Shown piece after piece: positions 59,207-64,000 of a stretch of DNA of 64,000 nt. The notes under the pieces are model-generated. The model made no database searches. It worked only from the letters and a program-made list of their open reading frames with translations, and had not been told where the DNA came from. Source of the stretch: Adiantum capillus-veneris (Eukaryota > Streptophyta > Polypodiopsida > Polypodiales > Pteridaceae); NCBI GenBank assembly GCA_014529385.2, contig CM043969.1, positions 16,444,446-16,508,445 on the forward strand. Direction: 5' to 3'. Position numbers and translations under genes: made by a program. Position 1 is the stretch's first letter; every line of letters begins with the position of its first letter.

Positions 59207-62145
59207 TGTGGCTACGCTCTTGGCTATGCAACAATTATGAGTATAATAAACTTCATGAACAACCGTCAAAGATAATTGTTGCCGCTTTTTTTTTCTTTTC
59301 TAAATTTTATGATTATGCTTTGATTGCTATATACTTGATTGATTTAAGATCAACCCATAGCTAGATGTAGCTCTGTCCACCGCGTGATAGAGAAATTAAT
59401 TACTTTGTAGTATATGCATGCAAGGCAAAACTCCTACTGATTGAATATTAGGATTAATTTGTTTATGCATACGCTTAGTTGCAATTTCAATACCTTGCAC
59501 ATGAATGACCATGGTAGAAAGCTCGATAATAGAAGAGCTTTTAACGAGTGCAAGAAGATAAGAAGAACAAGTAGAGAAGCTTTTGCATCGTAGGACATAT
59601 CCAAAGGGGCCTCCATAGTTTCTCTAATGAGATTTTAACTCAAACGTTGTTAGTTAAGCGAAAAAAGGGAATAACCACTTTTATACATGGTTGCGAAATG
59701 GTATAGAGCAAACTCTATACGACCATAGGAACGATCTCATGGAGACCTTATAAATGAAATAAATAAATAAAAACACCTCAGGAAGACTTCAAATATTTGT
59801 AGGATTTTTTTTAAAAAAACTAAAGGAAATGTCTGCTGAGCCGGGCTCGGTGTGAAGCAAGGCAGGTGGGTGAATGGCTTCTGAGACAGCTAGTTGCATC
59901 GTCGTAAAAGAAACCAAGCCTGGAAAGGTGTCAGAGGTCTTTCTTACAAGTGTGCTACACCACATTGAGTCCCTGCATAGACCCAGTCCGCGATGAAAGA
60001 GCAGAAACTCTTATCAAACTCTCCCTTGAAGGTCTAAAGGAGAAACCATCAACAACACAAAGGGTTTCCCAATTTCTACCTGACTATGCAGTAAATTGAA
60101 ATCTAGCAAGCTATGCCAAGGCGCCGATGCAACCCTCCAAGGTTGACTGGAACCTACCTTGACATGCATGGTTTGTAGTTACTCTGCATCCAGAGAAACT
60201 CTAGCTCCCCTTCACACTAGACGCCGCCATGCGGCTTTTCCCTCCCACCCATTTGTTCTAAGACTCAGTACATAGATCAGCTACCAACTTTCGGCGGATT
60301 CCCACCCCTTGCTCAACCACCCTTAGCTAGCACGTCTGCTCATGCTGCCCAGCGTGGTGTTCCCATTTTATCCAATCTGATCTCAACAACCACACGCATT
60401 GGCACGGTGATCAGACGAGCCACGAGGCATGCACTGAACCCCATTTCAAGCCCACAGAATGCAGTGCTACGCATGCAAAAACAATTGTGGGCACTCCTTT
60501 ACCTCAACCACTCATGGTCTCTGGCGCCTTACCCCTACCACACCTTCCAAATTTTGGTGGTTGCACGAATAAAACGGGTTGAACCTCTTTATCCCTATTT
60601 CTCTCTCTGTAGTTCTCAACCACCCACACTTGGTTGCATGCGTACCAAGGCCATCACCTTTAAAGGTTGCATGAGGGAACTAACACTCCTCTTGAGGCTA
60701 GCATTGAACCCCGAGGGGAGGTGGCCGTCATAGACACCACAGCCGCCACAATGAAAAGTGCGGCCCCCAACTGCACATCTAACATTTCATAGCTCCTCAC
60801 TTTTGCTTTGGCATGCAACTGATGTTGCTCACACCCATGCATAACTTGCGGCCGACCTTGTCCACACAGCCAACTCTAGTCCTCACCCTCCTTACATTCG
60901 ACTTTGCATGCACCTCGGCTGCTGATCACGTACGGCTGTAGCTCTCATATTCCATGAGCCGGCCGCCATGCACTCAACTCCCCTAGTTTCCATACCTGCC
61001 TTACACCCATGCTAATCACCTTCACTGAGATGCCAAATCCACCACCCTACATCCTATATATAGGCCGGCTCCTAGCCCTAGATTCAAAGATGATAAAACA
61101 GATAAGGCAAAAGAAACCTTCAATGCCAACTTGGTCCTTCACTAATCCTCTTTTTGAGTATTCAAGCTTACTTTTACCTGAAGAAATGTTTGTGGTAAGC
61201 ATAAGAATGTAAAAAGTCAAGTCGCTAGGGTGCAAAAAACACTCTTTGGCATAGTTAGAGTTAGACTGCTGAGCCATAAAATGAGCAAAGCATTAGTCCC
61301 AAAGTTTCAAGTTGTAATAAACTCTATGGTAAGAGTTGTAGTTATTAGGCTCATGCTCAAGCTAGAAGAGTTCATCATATCTAAGTCATGTCGTTGATCC
61401 TAGATGAGATGAGCATAAGAGTCGAAGCCTATTAACTTACAATTGGTGGAGTGTTGTAGAGTCCAACACTCACGCACAATGCACAGTAAGATGAGAGCAC
61501 ATATCCTCGACAACGAAACCAATCCTTAAAGGACACCATCTTTCTGAAAAACCCTCATAAACTTTCTTGCACAGTATATTGTTTTCTATGCAATTTTGTG
61601 TATGCATATATAGGAAGTCTCACCGTTGGACAATATAGATTAGACACTCTTTTTTGCTTCCACCTATGCACCTTGAGTGGACTACAATAGGCAAACCAAT
61701 GTTCCATCATGCTACCTTCTCATATTTGCCGCCTTTTAAATTCCATATCTATCAGCAAATAATCCCTTGAGTACTTTATTAATATTGTTCATGATAATAA
61801 GTACTTCAATAATGTGCGTATCCCAAAGACACTTTTTTCCATTGGGTTTTTTCCCTTTGGTCATCCAAGTATTAGACCCTAATTTAGAACCTCATCATTC
61901 TACTTCTCTTGTACATACTCTTAATAAGTAAACAAAGCCTCGATGTTATGCTGTTACAACGGACAAATGTGACATCATCTCTCACATAAGAAACAACTTC
62001 GGACCAATGAAGATGCTGTAGCGAATTGAACCTCATCAACAAATTCAACGACAAGTGAAGACAATCAGCCCATCAACAACCAATCAAAAACCTTTCACAG
62101 CTTTCAGAGATCTTTTTAACAATGCTCGAGGACCGGCACTAAAAT
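59207..62145. other. No gene supported
   Basis: Only short, unrelated frames. CTATATATAGG near 61050 resembles a promoter. The last part, ending at the polypurine tract at 62146, is presumably the internal region of the element whose LTR starts at 62159. Confidence 0.35.
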
Positions 62146-62480
62146 CAGAAGGGGGGAATGTTAACTGAGCCGACGCCAATTAACAGAAGTTGCTAAAGAT
62201 TGAGCCTTACGGATGCACATGGAGATCAACATGAATAAGCAGTAAAGATTGGAGTTACACATTTTTCAAATTTTCCCAAAATGGTCATGTATTGTAAATT
62301 CTCGATTTATTTCAAGCCATTGTAATATTTTTAATGTGTTATAAGCTCAATGGGAGTTCCAAGCTATAAAGAATATGTCATTTAGTGTGCATAGGTTGTA
62401 GATTTGGTAAGTGGTGAAGCCCTAAAGACCTTGGCCGCCCAGACATTGCATAATTTACCCTAGGTATATAAGGCAGTGTG
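62146..62480 (+). repeat. Polypurine tract and start of a 3' LTR
   Basis: CAGAAGGGGGGAA (62146-62158), then TGTTAACTGAGCC, with TATATAAG at 62465-62472. This is the normal order of PPT, LTR start and promoter. I cannot find the LTR's right end; it lies before about 63010, where minus-strand coding remnants start. Confidence 0.6.
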
Positions 62481-63015
62481 TAAAAGAAATTAGGCTTCTC
62501 AAGCTCATTTGTTGAGACCACTCTTTGGTGAGAGCTCATGAGGTGTGTGGCTATGGATTCTTTGAGCTTATCCTTGCTCATGTGACTTGATTAACACTAA
62601 TCAATGCTTAATTCTCTTTCACTATGTCTCTCTCATACTTCTTGTGATTGCTAATGATGCTTTGATTAGCTAGATCGTAATAAATTAGTGGTTAATCCCT
62701 CTCTAATCTAGTGTGATTGCCCTCTTTTTCTTGTGTGTGCATGTAGGTTTGATTGGAGTGTGGTGCTCAATAGATCTATGTGTGTGTGCTTGTGATTAAT
62801 ATGTTGCATGATAGAATTAGTGATGTGTGCATCTTGCAATTGTTAGTGTGTGTGATTGGGTTGATTTGAGGTGAAGGGAATTGGATGTGGAGATTGCCAA
62901 TCATTGTGGCTTAGCTCCTCCGTAGACCAAGAAGCTTACCTCATAGAGTCACCATTTATGTTGCCATGATTAGCTCACTAATCGTGTGAGTGTTTCCATG
63001 CCCTATCCAGGTAGC

Positions 63016-64000
63016 TCATCTCTTTGGATTGATAATTTTGTTGGTCATTGGAGCTATGCTACGATGGTACCCCCAAAAATCCAATACTTCCTCAGCTTTG
63101 ATGACACACACAAAGGCTGCCACATGGTCCCTTGTATCCCTATTTCCAGAACATTTCTTGTTAACCCATTTTTGAACTTGAGAAGGTCTGATCCTCTGGT
63201 GATCTACCATTCTAAACATAGGATCCTCTATTCCTCCTTTGTTGGTTGGGTTGTCCTTCCTTGACTGTGAAGACTCCATTGTTCGTGCGATTCTCCAATT
63301 GGGCCTATTGTAAGGAGTGTTTGAAGATGACATGGGCCTCTATTCACTGTTGGCATTTGGATTTTGATTAGGAGCATTGGAAGACTTAGGAATCCAAATC
63401 TCTTCATGACCTTTGTATCTCCTTTTTTGACTTTGCTTCGCTCTAGGTCTTGTTGAGTTCCTGAGATTTTCATGTAGGCCTGGTGTAGTTGTAGTTGGCT
63501 TCTGGTTGACTGGTAGCCAAACCTTTGTATAACCTATGTAGAATCCTTGTCCAAGAGGAAGATTCTTTGAGATCCATATTTGTTATGTATCCTCTTGAGA
63601 GTTGTGGTAGACTTTAGCATCTTTTGATGTTGTTATGTTGTAAACCTTCTTTGTAGGTATCCTAGGACATTGTCGAGGTTGATACCTTATGGGCCTTCTT
63701 TCTTGGGAGAGACTTGACGTTACTTTATATGCTCGAACCTACGCTTTTGGCACCCATATTTGTCTATTACCTCTATAGTACTCCTATTCTTTTAAGATCC
63801 ATTGTGATGCTATCCATCCCATGTGTTTGTCCTTTTTTGTTGATTTCCTGTCTTTAATCCAAACATCATTGACTTTGACTAAATTGCTAAACACTTGCTT
63901 TACTTTCTTTTGATTTCTTGAGTACTTGGGCTTATATATCTTTGATTTTCTGGTTGTCTCCTTAGAATTTTCAGTTGTGTCAGCAATTGACTTGAAGTTT
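63016..64000 (-). pseudogene. Minus-strand gypsy remnant: W-P-K motifs followed by gag
   Basis: One minus-strand frame runs from the right edge to 63016 with about four stops. It contains DVWIK, SQWILKE, YYRGNRQIWVPK, QIWISKN, KVWLPV and EEIWIPKS, then a gag-like part with KKCSGNRDTRDHVAAFV, comparable to KFSGDGDARKHMEVFEH in copies A and B. The W-P-K block is clearly related to the post-integrase module of A/B/C but here precedes gag. The element continues beyond the window. Confidence 0.6.

Overview
The window is plant nuclear DNA dominated by nested LTR retrotransposons. The plant assignment rests on Ty3/gypsy polyproteins of plant type, tRNA-Asp and initiator tRNA-Met primer sites, a tRNA-derived SINE, and one plant-type FAD oxidoreductase gene. 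I cannot place the species; a fern or other large-genome land plant would fit, but nothing here proves it.

Layout. Positions 1-23152 are one gypsy copy (C) whose left end lies outside the window. A second copy of the same family (A, 2141-15507, target duplication CTATC) sits inside C's reading frame. A short non-autonomous copia-type element (D, 18667-22632, target duplication TTTAC) sits inside C's 3' LTR. Positions 23341-29805 are a 3.1-3.4 kb tandem duplication carrying minus-strand gag/protease remnants; only its first unit holds a SINE (24605-24982). Positions 31141-32289 (minus) hold the only convincing host gene, a TDA3-like FAD-dependent oxidoreductase. Positions 34717-48636 are a third, complete gypsy copy (B, target duplication TTAGC). 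Positions 48852-54256 are a minus-strand LTR element (E, target duplication TATAT, initiator-Met primer site) with little coding content. From 54.3 kb to the end are decayed pieces: a relative of E, an LTR/primer-site junction near 59.2 kb, an LTR start at 62159, and a minus-strand gag remnant running off the right edge.

The most interesting system is the A/B/C gypsy family. In A, one reading frame runs from 3223 to 12804 with nonsense codons but no frameshift. It encodes Gag with four zinc knuckles, a first protease with DGG in place of D-S/T-G, reverse transcriptase, RNase H and a DD35E integrase. After the integrase comes a second retropepsin-like domain with an intact DTGA and LGR motif, and then a module of repeated W-[VI]-P-K motifs. 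Downstream, all three copies carry a separate 140-codon ORF (ORF3) of exactly equal length, with an internal polypurine tract and a TATA box at a constant distance upstream. A hydrophobic ORF follows, then a 3' region with a conserved long-range inverted repeat. The LTR carries a GTGAGT donor-like site and ORF3 is preceded by a CAG acceptor-like site, so a spliced or internally initiated ORF3 message is possible.

All three gypsy copies are now damaged by stops, frameshifts or deletion. Every statement comes from reading the sequence by eye; no alignment or database search was run.
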